A stretch of 64,000 nt of DNA from Pseudomonadota bacterium (GCA_023423275.1 JAFAFW010000020.1:111071-175070); one strand, 5' to 3'. Shown: positions 51,615 to 61,327, counted from the stretch's first letter. Notes: generated by a model from the sequence alone, not told the origin. Translations and numbers: made by a program.

Positions 51615-52781
51615 TTACCGCAATGAAGATGCCCGCTCGCGACGGATCCAGCGCATCCCCACCGGCTCGACTGCCATCTGATTGCCCCGCCACGTAAAGC
51701 TCTGCCGCAGCCACGCAGACAACCAGATTGCACCCAGCATGGCGTCGCGCAACATCCACGCGAAGGGTGACCGCCAGGACAAATGCCAGCGTGCAGCATG
51801 CGCCAGCCAGGCTTCACTGGCCAACCAGGCCGCGAGGAAAGCCGAGATCGTCTCGATGACGGGCATATCGAATGAGAAGGCCGCAAAACCCGCAGCGAGA
51901 AGCGGCGGAAACATTCCCGTCAGAACCTCCGGGGCGAACTGCAGAGGAAACGACTGGCGGCGCAATTGCGCCCAGCGCAACTGCCGTGACCAGACGGTTG
52001 CGGCCGACCGCCACCCCAGAGGCTGAAGAAACGGACGATCGACGAGACAAACCCTGCGGCCTGCGCGCCGGACGATCTTCGTCGCCGCCGCATCCTCCGC
52101 AATATCCAGCGCCAACTCGCCGATGCCGTCGGCATCTATCAGATCGCCGCGCCGCAAAAGCATGCTTTTTCCCTGGCAAAAGCCATATCCGAGCGTGTCC
52201 GTGGCGTACTGCCAACGCGCCTGATAGGTATTGAGGAAGGCGCATTCGACCTCCGCCCAGAAGCCATCCGGATGAGAGCCGATCGGCGGTGAACACACGA
52301 GGCCCGTGTCCGGCGCCCACCTCATCAGCAATCGTTGCACGTAGTCGTCCGGCATCAGCACGTTGCTGTCGGCCAGGACGATCCAGTCGTACGTGGCAGC
52401 GGCCCAGCCTTTGGCGATGTTATTGAGCTTCGGATTTGGCGAGGCGAGATCCTCACCAATCAGCAGCCGCGCCTCGACCTCCGGATGACGGGCAATCAGC
52501 GCCTCGACCAGCTTGACGGCTGGATCATCGGCCCGTGCCGCGCAGAAGATGATTTCATAGCGCGGATAGTCCAGCGCGAATGTCGAGCTGAGTGTCGCCG
52601 CATCATAAGCCTCGATACCGCAGACCGGTCGCACGATGCTGACCGGCGGCGTATCGGCACGCGGCGCCACGTGCCGGTCGCTATAGCGGCAGCGCCATGC
52701 GGCCATGAGAGTGGTGATCACATGGATCGCCGTTGCCGAAGCCGCGAAGGCGGCAAGAACCCAACCCAGATCAAACATCAT
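51615..52781 (-). CDS. ceramide-type glucosyltransferase (GT21 / HpnI-like)
   Basis: A 388-residue membrane glycosyltransferase. One N-terminal membrane segment precedes a GT2/GT21 domain with VSIVRPVCGIE, LLIGEDLASPNPKLNN, the metal Asp of VLADSNVLMP, AEDAAATKIV (third Asp), and the product-binding RQLRW (the QxxRW motif). Two or three membrane segments follow. The family glucosylates ceramide or, as HpnI, builds hopanoid N-acetylglucosamine precursors; the lipid acceptor here is unknown. ATG 52781 is preferred over 52886, which would add 35 non-conserved residues. Confidence 0.85.
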   Translation of the reverse strand: MMFDLGWVLAAFAASATAIHVITTLMAAWRCRYSDRHVAPRADTPPVSIVRPVCGIEAYDAATLSSTFALDYPRYEIIFCAARADDPAVKLVEALIARHPEVEARLLIGEDLASPNPKLNNIAKGWAAATYDWIVLADSNVLMPDDYVQRLLMRWAPDTGLVCSPPIGSHPDGFWAEVECAFLNTYQARWQYATDTLGYGFCQGKSMLLRRGDLIDADGIGELALDIAEDAAATKIVRRAGRRVCLVDRPFLQPLGWRSAATVWSRQLRWAQLRRQSFPLQFAPEVLTGMFPPLLAAGFAAFSFDMPVIETISAFLAAWLASEAWLAHAARWHLSWRSPFAWMLRDAMLGAIWLSAWLRQSFTWRGNQMAVEPVGMRWIRRERASSLR

Positions 52782-52911
52782 CGAGCTACCGTCCGAACCG
52801 CCCCCCAATCGCGGTTCTGTGCGCGACTCTTGCGACAAGACTATTACAGACGGCAGCTCCGAGGATAAGGGCGCGACGGCGGACATGATGCCGACCAGGG
52901 CCGCGAGGGTT

Positions 52912-53829
52912 TCACCGGTAGATATAAGTGACCACGAAGATCAGGTCGGCCGGAATGGCGTTCCGCGGTGGGAACGGAAAGCTCGACTGCTTGGTCGCGA
53001 ACACGACATACTGATCGAGACTGGCAACCTGCGATGGTCTCAGCACCTGTGTACTCACCAGGCTTCCGTTCTTGTCGAGCGTGATCCGGACCGTGACCCG
53101 CCCCCGCGTATTGGACAATTGCGGCATCGTCCGTTGCAGCGCCCGGATCACCCCGCGCGCGAACGCATCATTCTCGCCCGAACGCGTAATACCTGGCGGG
53201 CGCTCGACACCGGCTCCGCCACCCGCGAACGGTGCCGCGAACACGGCAGGAGGCGGCGAAAGATCCAGCTTCGCGGTGCGGGTCTGCTGGCGCGGCCTCG
53301 GCTCCTGAGCCTGCTTCTCTCGCGCCTTCGTCTCTTCCGCTTTCTCCGTCTTCTGTGGTTCCGGCGGTTTTTCCACTTTCTGCTTGGGTTCTGCGTCCTT
53401 CTTGAGACCCTCGCCGGGCAAACTTGGTTCGACGAGCGCGTCCTTCGCCGGGGGAACGGGTTTCTCCGGCTCTGGAATGCTTTGCGGCGGGGTTGGCGGA
53501 GGTGGCGGCGGCGCGGCCTGCGCAGGCGGGGCACTTTGCGCCGGCTCCCCGCCGGCCCGATCATCCACTGCGGCCCGGCCGCGCAGATCGGCTTCAGTAA
53601 TCAGGGCAACGCTGATCGCCTCATCCGCACCTTTGGGGTCGCCCAGCCTGCGTTGTGATTCACTTTGGCCCGCGCCACTGTTGACGCCGACGAGAAGCGT
53701 CACGTGCAGCATGATCGCCAGCGCCAGGGCGACGCCGAAACGGCGATCGTCCTGCAGAACAACTGCTTTGATAGCCTGAGCGTCAAACCTCGGCCGGTCG
53801 AGCTCTGGCGCCGCGCTTGCCTCTTCCAT
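52912..53829 (-). CDS. TonB-family energy transducer
   Basis: A 305-residue TonB-like protein. A cytoplasmic N-terminus precedes one membrane segment (about residues 31-50, VALALAIMLHVTLLVGV), then a long Pro/Lys/Glu-rich periplasmic spacer (residues 95-190) and a C-terminal TonB domain (RGRVTVRITLDKNGSLVSTQ). It links ExbBD energy to outer-membrane receptors; exbBD are not in the window. A TonB-dependent receptor lies at 61455, but about 7.5 kb away and in another operon. Confidence 0.85.
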   Translation of the reverse strand: MEEASAAPELDRPRFDAQAIKAVVLQDDRRFGVALALAIMLHVTLLVGVNSGAGQSESQRRLGDPKGADEAISVALITEADLRGRAAVDDRAGGEPAQSAPPAQAAPPPPPPTPPQSIPEPEKPVPPAKDALVEPSLPGEGLKKDAEPKQKVEKPPEPQKTEKAEETKAREKQAQEPRPRQQTRTAKLDLSPPPAVFAAPFAGGGAGVERPPGITRSGENDAFARGVIRALQRTMPQLSNTRGRVTVRITLDKNGSLVSTQVLRPSQVASLDQYVVFATKQSSFPFPPRNAIPADLIFVVTYIYR

Positions 53830-54016
53830 GCCTGCACTGTAGTCAGTTTCGAACCATCCGCCGACATTGCATGAGCAATTTGTCCCAAGCAGGATGCTCG
53901 TTCTCCACGGGCGCCCTTATGCACAGTTCGAGCACCGCTGCGAACCCAGGGCCGCTCCGTCGATCACCTCATGTACGGCGATTCGGCGGCAATACCGCAG
54001 TCCCTAGCCAACACAT

Positions 54017-57000
54017 TCAGTGCTCCACGGCAACTTCATGACGATGGTCGCCGGCTGGCGCACGATCCCCCTCCCCGGCCTGCCGCAAGGGGCGATTGCC
54101 GGATAGGGCGCGCAGCATCACGTAGAACACCGGCGTCAGGAAAATGCCGAAGAAGGTAACGCCGATCATGCCGGAGAACACGGCGATGCCCATCGCCTGC
54201 CGCATCTCGGCGCCCGCCCCCGTGGAGGTCACGAGTGGGACAACACCCATGACGAACGCCAGCGAGGTCATCAGGATCGGCCGCAACCGCAAACGGCTCG
54301 CCTCGATGGCTGCGGCCAAAGGCGTACGCCCGGCGAACTCCAGCTCACGCGCGAACTCCACGATCAGGATCGCATTCTTCGCGGACAGGCCGACAAGTAC
54401 GACCAAACCGATCTGCGTGAAGACGTTGTTGTCGCCCCCACTCAGCCACACACCGGCAATAGCCGCCAGCAGGCCCATCGGCACGATCATGATGATCGAC
54501 AGCGGCAGCACCAGGCTCTCGTATTGAGCCGCCAGCACCAGGAACACCAGGAAGAGGGCGAGCGGGAACACGAGGACCGCGGAGTTACCGGCCAGGATTT
54601 CCTGATAGGTCAGCTCGGTCCACTCGAAAGCCATGCCCTTGGGCAAGGTTTCGGCCGCGACCCGCTCTACGGCCCCTTGCGCCTGGCCCGACGAAAACCC
54701 AGGCGCAGGCCCGCCAGTGACGTCGGCGGACAGGAACCCGTTATACCGCATGGCGCGCTCCGGCCCCGCCGCCTGCTGCACCTTGAGCAGCGCCGACAGG
54801 GGGATCATGTCCCCGGACTTCGAGCGCACCTTGAGCTGCCCGATATCATCAGCCCGCGCGCGGAACGGGGCATCCGCCTGGACGCGTACCGAGTAGGTCC
54901 GGCCAAAGCGGTTGAAGTCGTTCACGTACAGCGAGCCGAGATAGATCTGCATCGTCTCGAAGATATCGGTGACGGCAACGCCGAGCTGCCGCGCCCGCGT
55001 GCGGTCGATTTCCGCATAGAGTTGCGGCACGTTCACCTGAAACGACGTGAACAATCCGGCCAGCTCCGGCGTCTGCCGCGCCTTGGCAAGAAAAGCGTTG
55101 GTCGCTTCGTTGAGCGTGTCATAGCCGAGACCCGCGCGATCCTCGATCTGCAGCTTGAAGCCACCGACGGTGCCAAGTCCGGCCACCGGCGGCGGCGGGA
55201 ACATCGCGATGAACGCCTCCTTGATCGACGCATAGTCTCGGTTCAGGGCCATGGCGATCGCGCCACCACTCAACTCAGGCGATTTGCGCTCCGCAAACGG
55301 CTTGAGGACCGCGAAGACGATGCCGGCACTGGAACTGTTGGTGAAGCCCGCAATCGAAAGGCCCGGAAAGGCGACTGCGTGCTCGACGCCCGGCTGCTTC
55401 AGGGCGATGTCGCTCATGCGCCGGATCACCTCCTCCGTGCGATCGAGAGTGGCACCATCGGGAAGCTGAGCGAAGCCGACCAGATACTGCTTATCCTGCC
55501 CGGGCACGAAGCCCGGCGGGACGGCGCGGAACAGCCCGAACGCGGCGACGACCAGCACGAGGTAGACGCCAAAGCCCGCCGCCTTGTGTGCAACGACACC
55601 GCGCAGGCTGCTGCTATACGCGTTGGTGCCGCGATGAAACACGGCGTTGAAGCCACGAAACAGCCAGCCGAGCGTCTTGTCCAGGAAGCGCGTGAGAGCA
55701 TCCTTCGGCGCACCGTGCCCCTTCAGCAGCACGGCCGCCAATGCTGGCGACAGCGTCAGAGAATTGATCGCCGAAATGACCGTGGAAATGGCGATGGTCA
55801 ACGCGAACTGACGGTAGAACTGTCCGGTCAATCCCGTGACGAACGCCAGCGGCACGAACACCGCGACCAGCACCAGCGCAATTGCGATGATGGGTCCGGA
55901 AACCTCCTGCATCGCCTTGTATGTGGCCTGACGCGGCGACAGCCCTTCCTCGATGTTGCGTTCAACGTTTTCGACGACGACGATGGCGTCATCCACCACG
56001 ATGCCGATCGCCAGCACGAGACCGAACAGCGTCAGCGCGTTGACCGAGAAGCCGAGCAGATACATGACCGCAAACGTGCCGACGATCGACACCGGCACCG
56101 CGGCCAGTGGAATGATCGATGCGCGCCATGTTTGCAAAAACAGCACGACAACGATCACGACCAGCGCAACGGCTTCCAGCAGCGTGGCGACAACGGCATC
56201 GATGGAGGCGCGCACGAACTGGGTCGGATCGTAGACGATGCCGTAGTCGACACCTTCCGGCATGTTGCGCTTGATCTCCGCCATCTCAGCGCGAACGTTT
56301 GCGGAAATCTGCAGCGCATTCGAGCCGGGCGACTGGAACACACCGATGCCGACAGCCGGGCTGTTGTCGAGCAGCGAGCGCCGCGCGTATTCGGAAGCTC
56401 CGAGTTCCAGGCGCGCAATATCCCGCAACCGCACGATCTGACCGTTGTCACCCGCCTTGACGACGATCTCGCTAAAATCCTCTTCGGTCTGCAAGCGGCC
56501 CTGCGCGTTGACCGGAAGCTGCAGGTCGATGTGCGCAGGGGCCGGCGATGCGCCGATCACGCCCACCGCGGCCTGCACGTTCTGGGCGCGGATCTCGTTG
56601 ACGACATCAGCGGGCGACAGGCCGACCTCCGCTGTCTTGGCCGGATCGAGCCAGATGCGCATCGAGTAATCGCCGCCGCCCCACATCACGATCTGGCCGA
56701 CGCCTTCGATGCGCGCCAGCCGGTCCCGGACGTTGAGCAGCGCGTAGTTGCGCAGGTAGGTCATGTCGTAGCGGCCGTTCGGCGATAGCAGATGCACGAC
56801 CATGGTGAGATCGGGCGCACTCTTGACGGTCGTGACGCCGAGACGGCGCACTTCTTCCGGCAGGCGCGGCTCGGCCTGCGAAACGCGGTTCTGCACGAGT
56901 TGCTGCGCCTTGTCGGGATCGGTGCCGAGGCGGAACGTGACGGTCAGTGTCATAACGCCGTCGGTCGTCGCCTGGCTGCTCATATAGAGCATGTTTTCGA

Positions 57001-57220
57001 CGCCGTTGATCTGCTCCTCAATCGGCGTTGCCACGGTCTCGGCAATCACTTTCGGGTTGGCGCCGGGATACTGCGCCGTGACGACCACCTGCGGCGGCGC
57101 GACCTCGGGATACTCCGAGATCGGCATCACGCGCATGGCGAGCAGACCCGCCAGGAAGATCAACACCGACAGAACGCCGGCGAAGATCGGACGATCAATA
57201 AAGAACTTCGAGACGTTCAT
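54017..57220 (-). CDS. RND efflux permease (HAE1 / AcrB type)
   Basis: A 1067-residue inner-membrane proton-driven pump. It has 12 membrane segments and two large periplasmic loops. Motifs: the N-terminal FFIDRPIFAGVLSVLI, the DDAIVVVENVERN helix 4 with Asp pair, and the GLSAKNAILIVEFARE helix in the second half with Lys. It exports hydrophobic compounds together with the adaptor encoded upstream and an outer-membrane channel that is not in the window. It lies 52 bases downstream of the adaptor gene on the same transcript. Confidence 0.95.
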   Translation of the reverse strand: MNVSKFFIDRPIFAGVLSVLIFLAGLLAMRVMPISEYPEVAPPQVVVTAQYPGANPKVIAETVATPIEEQINGVENMLYMSSQATTDGVMTLTVTFRLGTDPDKAQQLVQNRVSQAEPRLPEEVRRLGVTTVKSAPDLTMVVHLLSPNGRYDMTYLRNYALLNVRDRLARIEGVGQIVMWGGGDYSMRIWLDPAKTAEVGLSPADVVNEIRAQNVQAAVGVIGASPAPAHIDLQLPVNAQGRLQTEEDFSEIVVKAGDNGQIVRLRDIARLELGASEYARRSLLDNSPAVGIGVFQSPGSNALQISANVRAEMAEIKRNMPEGVDYGIVYDPTQFVRASIDAVVATLLEAVALVVIVVVLFLQTWRASIIPLAAVPVSIVGTFAVMYLLGFSVNALTLFGLVLAIGIVVDDAIVVVENVERNIEEGLSPRQATYKAMQEVSGPIIAIALVLVAVFVPLAFVTGLTGQFYRQFALTIAISTVISAINSLTLSPALAAVLLKGHGAPKDALTRFLDKTLGWLFRGFNAVFHRGTNAYSSSLRGVVAHKAAGFGVYLVLVVAAFGLFRAVPPGFVPGQDKQYLVGFAQLPDGATLDRTEEVIRRMSDIALKQPGVEHAVAFPGLSIAGFTNSSSAGIVFAVLKPFAERKSPELSGGAIAMALNRDYASIKEAFIAMFPPPPVAGLGTVGGFKLQIEDRAGLGYDTLNEATNAFLAKARQTPELAGLFTSFQVNVPQLYAEIDRTRARQLGVAVTDIFETMQIYLGSLYVNDFNRFGRTYSVRVQADAPFRARADDIGQLKVRSKSGDMIPLSALLKVQQAAGPERAMRYNGFLSADVTGGPAPGFSSGQAQGAVERVAAETLPKGMAFEWTELTYQEILAGNSAVLVFPLALFLVFLVLAAQYESLVLPLSIIMIVPMGLLAAIAGVWLSGGDNNVFTQIGLVVLVGLSAKNAILIVEFARELEFAGRTPLAAAIEASRLRLRPILMTSLAFVMGVVPLVTSTGAGAEMRQAMGIAVFSGMIGVTFFGIFLTPVFYVMLRALSGNRPLRQAGEGDRAPAGDHRHEVAVEH

Positions 57221-57271
57221 GGCGGATGCGCCTCCCTGGCGCGTTCAAGGACCGGATGGCGTTAGAGGCAC

Positions 57272-58492
57272 TCAGTGCTGAGCAATCCGGGATGGGCTTT
57301 GATCGGCATGCGCGGCCGTCGTCCGCCTCCCGTCCATGCTGGTGATCTCCGGCGTGACGACATCGCCGGGCCGGACGCGCTGCAAGCCGTTGATGATGAT
57401 CCGTTCGCCGGATGAAAGGCCTGCGGTGACGATGCGCAGATTGCCCGCCATCGCACCGAGGTTGACCTCGCGATAGGCGGTCTTGTTGCCGTCATCGACC
57501 ACGAGCACGAAACGCTTGTTCTGGTCCGTGCCGACGGCGCGTTCGCTGACGGCCACGACCGGACCGTTCACCGGCCGCGCCATCCGCACGCGCACGAACT
57601 GACCGGGGATCAGGCGCCCATCCGCATTGTCGAACACGGCGCGGGTGCGGACCGTGCCACTGCCGGCATCGATCTGGTTGTCGATGAGCTGCAGCGATCC
57701 GCGCGTCCATCCGCCATCCATCGCAGAGCTGGCAATCTCAACGGAAATGGCACCGACATTACCGTTCGCGTGCGCTTCCCTGCTCAGGCTCGCCAGAGCC
57801 CGCGCTATGACAGTCTCGTCTGCGTTGAAACCGGCGTAGATGGGATCGACCGAAACGATCGTCGTCAGGACCGGGGCGCCCGGACCCGCGGCGATGACGT
57901 TGCCGGTTGTGATCTCCAGCCGTCCGACGCGTCCCGCGACAGGGGCACGCACGTCCGTCCATTCGAGATTGAGCCGTGCGGTCTGCAACGCAGCCTTCGC
58001 CGCGCGCAGGTTGGCGTCGGCCTCGCGATAGGCATTGGTACGCTGATCGACGTCCCGCTCCGAAAGGGCCGACGTGCCCAGCAGACGTCGGCCGCGCTCG
58101 ACTTCCATCTTGGTGAACTGAACACGGCTCTCGGCTGCCGCAACTTGCGCCTCTAGCCGGTCGACCTCGGCAGCGTAAGGTGCGGGATCGATGGTCACGA
58201 GCAACGCGCCCTGCTTGACCAGCGCACCTTCGCGGAAGTGAATCCGATGCACAGCACCGGCCACACGCGGGCGAACATCGACGCGTTCGATGGCTTCGAG
58301 GCGGCCGGAGAACTCATCCCAAACGGCCGCCCGGCTGTTCTCCACCACGGCGACGGAAACGCTGGGTGGCGGAGGCGCCGAGGCAGGGCTATCGGCATGC
58401 GTTCCGTTTGACGGGACAGTAACTAGGCTGACGGCCACGATGGCGGACGTGACCATCAGGCCGGCGATCGACGTCTTGAGTGGAAGCTTCAT
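57272..58492 (-). CDS. RND efflux periplasmic adaptor (AcrA/MexA type)
   Basis: A 406-residue membrane fusion protein. After a signal sequence (residues about 1-28) come the beta-barrel and lipoyl regions VAVVENSRAAVWDEFSGRLE and VRPRVAGAVHRIHFREGALV, an alpha-hairpin (about 95-160), and VRAPVAGRVGRLEITTGNVI on the return strand. ATG 58492 is preferred because GAGGG lies 7 bases upstream; ATG 58498 overlaps that site. It is the first gene of the efflux operon and has a long leader, about 200 bases, after a well-defined promoter. Confidence 0.95.
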   Translation of the reverse strand: MKLPLKTSIAGLMVTSAIVAVSLVTVPSNGTHADSPASAPPPPSVSVAVVENSRAAVWDEFSGRLEAIERVDVRPRVAGAVHRIHFREGALVKQGALLVTIDPAPYAAEVDRLEAQVAAAESRVQFTKMEVERGRRLLGTSALSERDVDQRTNAYREADANLRAAKAALQTARLNLEWTDVRAPVAGRVGRLEITTGNVIAAGPGAPVLTTIVSVDPIYAGFNADETVIARALASLSREAHANGNVGAISVEIASSAMDGGWTRGSLQLIDNQIDAGSGTVRTRAVFDNADGRLIPGQFVRVRMARPVNGPVVAVSERAVGTDQNKRFVLVVDDGNKTAYREVNLGAMAGNLRIVTAGLSSGERIIINGLQRVRPGDVVTPEITSMDGRRTTAAHADQSPSRIAQH

Positions 58493-58693
58493 GATCATTC
58501 CCTCGTCGTTCGGTTTGCCGCGCAGGTGCAGCCGGTCCTTGCCGGAACAGGTGCACCGAGCTGAAATTTTGGAAGGCTTCAGGAGTACGGGCCAGCCAGC
58601 CCGCTAACAGCGCGTCCCTTCAGGACACGCCAATAGGGAGAAGTCAGTTACAGTCGGGAGTGCAGCACATAGCGCGCCTCATAACCTATTATG

Positions 58694-58705
58694 TACCGAT
58701 CGGTA
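58694..58705. promoter_or_regulatory. TetR-type operator
   Basis: TACCGATCGGTA is a perfect 12-bp palindrome just downstream of the efflux-operon -10 box. A degenerate copy, TATCGATGAGTA (9 of 12 identical), lies at 58748-58759 nearer to the regulator gene. The position covers the likely transcription start of the efflux operon, so binding would repress it. Confidence 0.75.
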
Positions 58706-58707
58706 TG

Positions 58708-58737
58708 TTAATAGGGGGCTGGTACGCAAGCTGTCAA
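58708..58737 (-). promoter_or_regulatory. sigma-70 promoter of the RND efflux operon
   Basis: On the minus strand TTGACA (58737-58732, perfect -35), an 18-base spacer, and TATTAA (58713-58708, -10). It points to the adaptor gene and overlaps the TetR operator zone immediately downstream. Confidence 0.7.
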
Positions 58738-58804
58738 TACTTATTTGTATCGATGAGTATGAAAATATGCTAGTGCCTTTTTCGTGGATGAGGGAGAGCG
58801 TGCG

Positions 58805-59395
58805 GTGGCCAAAGGGCGCCCAAGAGAATTTGATGCCGACGAAGTGCTGGACAAAGCGCTGATGGTGTTTTGGCAACGCGGTTTCGAGGGCACGTCGCTG
58901 TCGGACCTGACCGAAGCGATGGGCATCAACCGGCCGAGCCTCTATTCGGCTTACGGCAACAAGGAAACGCTGTTCCGCTTGGCGCTCGACCGCTACGCGG
59001 AGACCGGGCCAGGGTCCGTCCAGCGTCAGGCTCTTCAGGAACCGACAGCCCGGCGGGTTGTCGAGATGCTCCTGCGCACGACCGCCACGAGTCTCACCGA
59101 CCCTTGCCATCCGGCTGGCTGTCTGGCCGTGCAAGGCGCGCTTTCGTGCGGCGAGGCGGCGCAATCGATCAAGAACGAACTGTGCGCGCGGCGTTCCGCA
59201 GGCGAAGCGCAACTGCGCGAGCGCTTCGAGACGGCCAAGTCCGAGGGCGATCTGCCCGAGGATGCCGATCCTGCGACGCTCGCACGCTATGTATCGACCG
59301 TGTTACAGGGCATGTCCGTGCAGGCGGCGGGCGGCGCATCGCGCGACGATCTGCTGGCTGTGGCCGACATGGTGCTGAAGTCCTGGCCCAGTTAA
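58805..59395 (+). CDS. TetR/AcrR-family repressor
   Basis: A 196-residue regulator with an N-terminal TetR helix-turn-helix (GRPREFDADEVLDKALMVFW, GTSLSDLTEAMGINRPSLYSAYGNKETLF) and a helical ligand domain including HPAGCLAVQGALS. The start is GTG 58805 behind GAGGGAGA; GTG 58784 is an alternative. Divergent from the RND operon, and the palindromes between them are the probable operators, so it should repress the efflux pump and release on binding a toxic compound. Confidence 0.92.
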   Translation: MAKGRPREFDADEVLDKALMVFWQRGFEGTSLSDLTEAMGINRPSLYSAYGNKETLFRLALDRYAETGPGSVQRQALQEPTARRVVEMLLRTTATSLTDPCHPAGCLAVQGALSCGEAAQSIKNELCARRSAGEAQLRERFETAKSEGDLPEDADPATLARYVSTVLQGMSVQAAGGASRDDLLAVADMVLKSWPS

Positions 59396-59746
59396 GCCAC
59401 GACCCGCTCCCTTTGCCAGCTCAGCCACATGATCGAAGGAATCCGCGAGCATGGCGTCCGCAATCTCGCCCGCGCTGTTTCAATGCGTTGTAGGAATACA
59501 ACGCAGCTGCAGGCAAACCGCCAAACCTATGACGTATCGCGCTGGAAGCCCGACGATCTGCAAACCGCAGTCATTTCAATGGATAAGATGACTTTTACTG
59601 TATAGTTTTGTCTCCGTGGCGATGATCTACTTAGAGCGGATCTAGATCATCGGCGTTGCGGCCATATTTGGGATGAGCTACGGGCGAGCAGTGCGCTGCG
59701 CTGAGATGCGCAGTCCCGATCGGATCGATGATGTTCGAGGCGTTCG
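59396..59746. other. 351-bp intergenic region, with a small ORF and an inverted repeat
   Basis: Contains an ATG-initiated frame at 59429-59605 (58 codons, no clear ribosome-binding site, no family recognised) and a perfect inverted repeat at 59484-59505, listed separately. AT-rich sequence around 59590-59610 may hold the promoter of the ECF sigma gene. Confidence 0.4.
59484..59505. promoter_or_regulatory. perfect interrupted palindrome upstream of the ECF sigma gene
   Basis: TGCGTTGTA, spacer GGAA, TACAACGCA: a perfect 9-bp inverted repeat about 240 bases before the sigma gene and 90 bases after the TetR gene. No T run follows, so operator use is more likely than termination, but it could be either. 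Confidence 0.4.
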
Positions 59747-60265
59747 ATGGCCGATAACTTCCACCGCTGGCTCGGAGACTTATTCTGCCGCTACCACGCG
59801 GATGTCGTGCGTTACGCCGCACGGCTTGTCGGCGACAGGGAAAACGGCGAGGAAGTCGTGCAGAATGCCTACCTGCGCATGGCCGGACGGTCCGTTAGCG
59901 CACCGGCCATCGAACATCCCAAGACCTATCTGTTCATGGCGGCCCGCAACGCCGCCATTGATTTCACCGCCAAGCGGGCCACGGAATGGTCATATCGCGT
60001 TGACGTCGAGGACCTGTCTTCTGTTGCGCTGACCGATGATCCGACGTCAGCGCTCCACTTTCGTCAACGTATTGCACGGCTTGCCGTACTGCTCAACGAG
60101 TTGCCGCCTGCCTGCCAGAGAGCTTTCGTCATGAACAAGATCGAAGGGCGGAAGCATAGCGAAATCGCACGCGCGCTTGGCGTTTCGACCAGCATGGTGG
60201 AAAAGCATGTGATGCGCGCGCTGTTGCATTGCCGCGATCTCATGCGCGATGACAACGACGACTGA
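59747..60265 (+). CDS. ECF-type RNA polymerase sigma factor (FecI-like)
   Basis: A 172-residue sigma-70 family ECF factor. Region 2 (FCRYHADVVRYAARLVGDRE, AEEVVQ-like EEVVQNAYLRM) and region 4 (ELPPACQRAFVMNKIEGRKH, SEIARALGVSTSMVEKHV) are present, spaced as in FecI. It is followed by a FecR-type anti-sigma gene and a TonB receptor with STN domain, the standard cell-surface-signalling arrangement in which ligand binding to the receptor activates the sigma factor. Usually iron or haem related. Confidence 0.92.
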   Translation: MADNFHRWLGDLFCRYHADVVRYAARLVGDRENGEEVVQNAYLRMAGRSVSAPAIEHPKTYLFMAARNAAIDFTAKRATEWSYRVDVEDLSSVALTDDPTSALHFRQRIARLAVLLNELPPACQRAFVMNKIEGRKHSEIARALGVSTSMVEKHVMRALLHCRDLMRDDNDD

Positions 60266-60346
60266 AAAATGTCTCACGTCATTGAGGATGGCGGGTCTCC
60301 GCGCCGTCTATAAGAGTGCTGCGACCAACACCCGAGCACGCGACTC

Positions 60347-61327
60347 GTGACGCACGACGGACCGAAACGAAGCTATCCGCCCAAGGACCTCTCGAACGAG
60401 GCTCTTGAGTGGATCGTTCGCCTTCACTCAGGCGAGGCGCAAAGACAGGACTGGGAAGCCTTCGCTGCCTGGCGGTTGCAAAGCCCGGAGCACGACGCTG
60501 CGGCTGCGGAAGCAGAAGCCTTGTGGGGCGACGCCTCGGATCTTCATTGGGATCACGAGGCACAAATCGTTCGACCCGGACGACGAGCGAAATCCAAGCC
60601 TTCCCGCCGGAAGGTATTGAGCGGCATCGCAGGTGTCGGTCTGGGCACAGCCGGTGCGCTTTGGTCCACCGGCGCGTTTCGACCACTTATGTCCGACTAT
60701 GCGACTAGCGTCGGAGAGCTGCGCATGCTTGATCTCGCGGACGGCACGCGCGTCTCCCTCAACGCCATGTCGGCGATCGATATCGACTATTCACCAACGC
60801 ACCGGCGGGCGATACTGGTCGAAGGTCAGGCCTACTTCGAAGTTGCGTCCGATCCATCGCGTCCGTTCCAGGTCGATGCACGCCATACGACGGTATCGGC
60901 GCTTGGTACGGCTTTCGATGTCGATACCAGGTTGGCGGATGGGCGCGTCGGCGTATCCGTTACCGAACATGCCGTCAGGGTCCGGTCACTAGGGTCCGAT
61001 GACCTTGTTCTGCAGCAAGGGCGGAAGGTGGTGATCTCCAGGTCCGGCCGTCCCGGTCCGGTGATCGAGCAAGATCGCGCATCCGCGATCGCCTGGAAGA
61101 CGGGCATGCTGATCGCCGAAAATATGGATCTACAGGATGTTATTGCGGCGCTTCGCGCCTACCACACCGGATGGATCGTCTTCCAAAGCGACGGCGTCAA
61201 ATCTCTGCGCGTCAATGCCGTGCTCGACCTCAGAACGCCCAATCAGTCAATCCGAGCACTGGCTGCAGGCTTGCCGATCCGGGTCCGCCATCTCTCTGAC
61301 TATGTCACTGTGATTTCAGCGGCATAA
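60347..61327 (+). CDS. FecR-type anti-sigma factor
   Basis: A 326-residue inner-membrane regulator. The N-terminal cytoplasmic anti-sigma part includes ALEWIVRLHSGEAQRQDWEAF; a membrane segment lies at about residues 87-107; the periplasmic FecR domain (LADGTRVSLNAMSAIDIDY, VEGQAYFEVASDPSRPF, ALGTAFDVDTR) follows. It transmits the receptor signal to the sigma factor. GTG 60347 is the start, 81 bases after the sigma stop. Confidence 0.9.
   Translation: MTHDGPKRSYPPKDLSNEALEWIVRLHSGEAQRQDWEAFAAWRLQSPEHDAAAAEAEALWGDASDLHWDHEAQIVRPGRRAKSKPSRRKVLSGIAGVGLGTAGALWSTGAFRPLMSDYATSVGELRMLDLADGTRVSLNAMSAIDIDYSPTHRRAILVEGQAYFEVASDPSRPFQVDARHTTVSALGTAFDVDTRLADGRVGVSVTEHAVRVRSLGSDDLVLQQGRKVVISRSGRPGPVIEQDRASAIAWKTGMLIAENMDLQDVIAALRAYHTGWIVFQSDGVKSLRVNAVLDLRTPNQSIRALAAGLPIRVRHLSDYVTVISAA

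Noticed and set aside
54524..56788. Plus-strand frame of 754 codons inside the RND pump gene
   Set aside because: Lies fully antisense to the well-supported AcrB-type gene; Arg/His/Asp-rich composition with no motif, as expected for the opposite strand of GC-rich coding DNA.
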